Positions 62,853 through 64,000 of a DNA stretch of 64,000 nt are shown here, piece by piece. The stretch covers positions 1-64,000 of the forward strand of contig JAHEYQ010000014.1 in the NCBI GenBank assembly GCA_023251515.1, given 5' to 3'. The translations under genes were made by a program, and so were the position numbers. Below the pieces are notes generated by a model. That model made no database searches, was not told the DNA's origin, and saw nothing but the letters and a program-made list of their open reading frames with translations. This DNA is from Bacteroidales bacterium (GTDB lineage Bacteria > Bacteroidota > Bacteroidia > Bacteroidales > JACABE01). Every line of letters begins with the position of its first letter. Positions within the stretch are counted from its first letter, which is position 1.

Positions 62853-63041
62853 TTATTTAATTTCTTTATGAACTGTCATTCTTTTTAAGATAGAATTGTA
62901 TTTTTTCAATTCTAATCTTTCTGGTGTATTCTTTTTATTCTTAGTAGATATATACCTTGAAGTGCCTGGCATTCCGCTGGCTTTATGTTCGGTGCATTCT
63001 AATATCACCTGTACTCTTGCTTCTTTACTCTTTTTGGCCAT
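62853..63041 (-). CDS. rpmG: 50S ribosomal protein L33
   Basis: A 62-residue L33: [30 protein letters not shown] and [20 protein letters not shown]. Only one Cys, so it is the zinc-independent (C-minus) type. In many Bacteroidota rpmB (L28) precedes it; here a divergent recombinase gene does. A minus-strand TAATTTTG box (63078-63071) followed by GCACCCC is the likely promoter. Confidence 0.94.
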   Translation of the reverse strand: MAKKSKEARVQVILECTEHKASGMPGTSRYISTKNKKNTPERLELKKYNSILKRMTVHKEIK

Positions 63042-63149
63042 CTCTTTTGACTATTGATTTTTAAGGGGTGCAAAATTACATACATTAATTTAAAAAACCT
63101 AATATTTTTTTAAATTTATTTACTAATTTTGAAACCCTAATGTATTTCT

Positions 63150-64000
63150 ATGTTTTGGCAAAATTACATAAAAAATTTTAATTCTTATCTGAGATTTGAA
63201 AAATCGTTTTCAATAAATTCAGTTGATGCATATATTCATGATATTGAAAAGCTTACACAGTATTTGCAATTGATAAAATCAGATGCAACTCCTTTAAATA
63301 TTAATTTAATGCAGCTACATGATTTTATAAAATGGATTAATGAATTGGGTTTAAATGCCAGATCAGAAGCTAGAATTATTTCTGGAATCAAAGCTTTTTT
63401 TAAATATTTACTTCTGGAAGAATTTATTCAGGAAAATCCGGCAGAACTTTTAGAAGCACCCCAAATAGGTAGGAAATTACCTGATACCCTTAATGTTATT
63501 GAGATAGATAAATTAATTGCAGCTATTGATTTAAGTACTCTTGAAGGAGAAAGAAATAAAGTTATAATTGAGACTCTATATAGTTGTGGTTTAAGAGTTT
63601 CTGAATTGATTAATCTGAAGATTTCAAATTTGCATTTCAAAGAGGAGTTTATCTTAGTTGAAGGCAAAGGCAATAAGGAAAGATTGGTGCCAATTGGAAA
63701 GCCTACTATGAAGTTGATAAATAATTATATAAGAAAAGTAAGAATAGGTATAAAGATTAAAAAATCGCATGAAGATTATGTATTTCTTAATAGAAGAGGT
63801 TCTAAACTGAGTAGAGTTATGATTTTCACAATTATTAAGCAATTAGCAGAAAAAATTGGTTTAGAAAGAAATATCAGTCCTCATACTTTCAGACATTCTT
63901 TTGCAAGTGATTTGATAGATGGAGGAGCTGATTTGCGAGCTGTACAGGAAATGCTTGGACATGTATCTATAACAACTACAGAGATATATACACATTTAGA
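63150..64000 (+). CDS. XerD-like tyrosine recombinase (3' end outside window)
   Basis: About 284 residues are visible; the frame continues past base 64000. It has an N-terminal SAM-like core-binding domain (NYIKNFNSYLRFEKSFSINS onward) and the catalytic domain. First catalytic Arg in SCGLRVSELINL, HxxR in SPHTFRHSFASDL, His in LGHVSITTT and the nucleophile Tyr in EIYTHL. Probable chromosome-dimer resolvase; XerD rather than XerC by the ITTTEIYTH end. The start ATG at 63150 is followed by FWQNYI; a TAATTTTG box at 63124-63131 precedes it. Divergent from rpmG. Confidence 0.88.
   Translation, partial: MFWQNYIKNFNSYLRFEKSFSINSVDAYIHDIEKLTQYLQLIKSDATPLNINLMQLHDFIKWINELGLNARSEARIISGIKAFFKYLLLEEFIQENPAELLEAPQIGRKLPDTLNVIEIDKLIAAIDLSTLEGERNKVIIETLYSCGLRVSELINLKISNLHFKEEFILVEGKGNKERLVPIGKPTMKLINNYIRKVRIGIKIKKSHEDYVFLNRRGSKLSRVMIFTIIKQLAEKIGLERNISPHTFRHSFASDLIDGGADLRAVQEMLGHVSITTTEIYTHL

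Noticed and set aside
63150..64000. Phage or mobile-element integrase
   Set aside because: Its motifs and flanking housekeeping genes fit a XerD-type resolvase, and no other phage or element genes are visible; the missing 3' end and flank leave some doubt.

Overview
The window is a 64-kb chromosomal segment from a member of the Bacteroidota, most likely class Bacteroidia. The DNA is AT-rich (roughly 30% GC by eye). Several genes and tRNAs are preceded by the Bacteroidota-type promoter (TTTG or TTG, about 19 nt, then TAnnTTTG). The gene content fits as well: a fused cbb3 oxidase subunit CcoNO, a DUF4295 protein next to rpmG, ftsY and rimO, a dihydroorotate dehydrogenase-like protein, a GH3-family protein, and acyl-CoA thioesterase and LMW phosphatase genes flanking dnaA. 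No phage, transposon, IS element, rRNA or CRISPR array was seen.

Layout. 1-6.8 kb: the end of a zinc aminopeptidase gene, an AlkD-like protein, ddl, a 41-bp tandem repeat array, pepE, an ENPP-type phosphodiesterase and a DHOD-like protein. 6.8-16.3 kb: a probable operon of a secreted M48 peptidase, an outer-membrane protein and a second AlkD-like protein; a degenerate GDPD-like lipoprotein; a GH3 protein; a DUF1573-type protein; and hydG with two TM1266-type regulators. 16.4-22.4 kb: tRNA-Lys, an SDR, mnmD, a lipoprotein, a PolB-like exonuclease and a lysozyme-like membrane protein. 22.9-31.7 kb: a ten-gene chemosensory operon (STAS, two receivers, cheA, cheW, MCP, cheR, kinase-like protein, cheD, cheB). 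31.7-40.7 kb: two tRNA-Leu, sbcC, sbcD, an RsmI-like methylase, a threonine dehydratase-like enzyme, an LMW phosphatase and dnaA. The 466-bp AT-rich gap upstream of dnaA is the best oriC candidate. 41-49.2 kb: thioesterase, GNAT, a surface protein, tRNA-Arg, a PAS histidine kinase, pyrBI, a probably highly expressed COG2403 P-loop protein and a GT39-type glycosyltransferase. 49.3-57.8 kb: a second 41-bp repeat array, then the complete cbb3 oxidase locus. 58-64 kb: mtaB, rimO, a TPR lipoprotein, ftsY, a DUF4295 gene, rpmG and the start of a XerD-like recombinase.

Function. The cbb3 locus encodes a high-affinity terminal oxidase with its copper-supply and assembly factors, while hydG implies [FeFe]-hydrogenase maturation. 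Together they suggest a micro-aerobic or facultatively anaerobic life. The chemosensory operon carries the full adaptation set (CheR, CheB, CheD), but no flagellar gene is visible, so its output is unknown. Two of its proteins are degenerate at residues normally needed for phosphotransfer: a kinase-like protein has Asn at the phospho-His position, and a receiver has lost the conserved Lys and one acidic residue.

The most unusual non-coding signals are two 41-bp-period arrays about 46 kb apart that share an ACAAAAC-type core, a 16-bp hairpin with a GAAA loop just before the SDR gene, and an 18-bp direct repeat upstream of the cbb3 locus.
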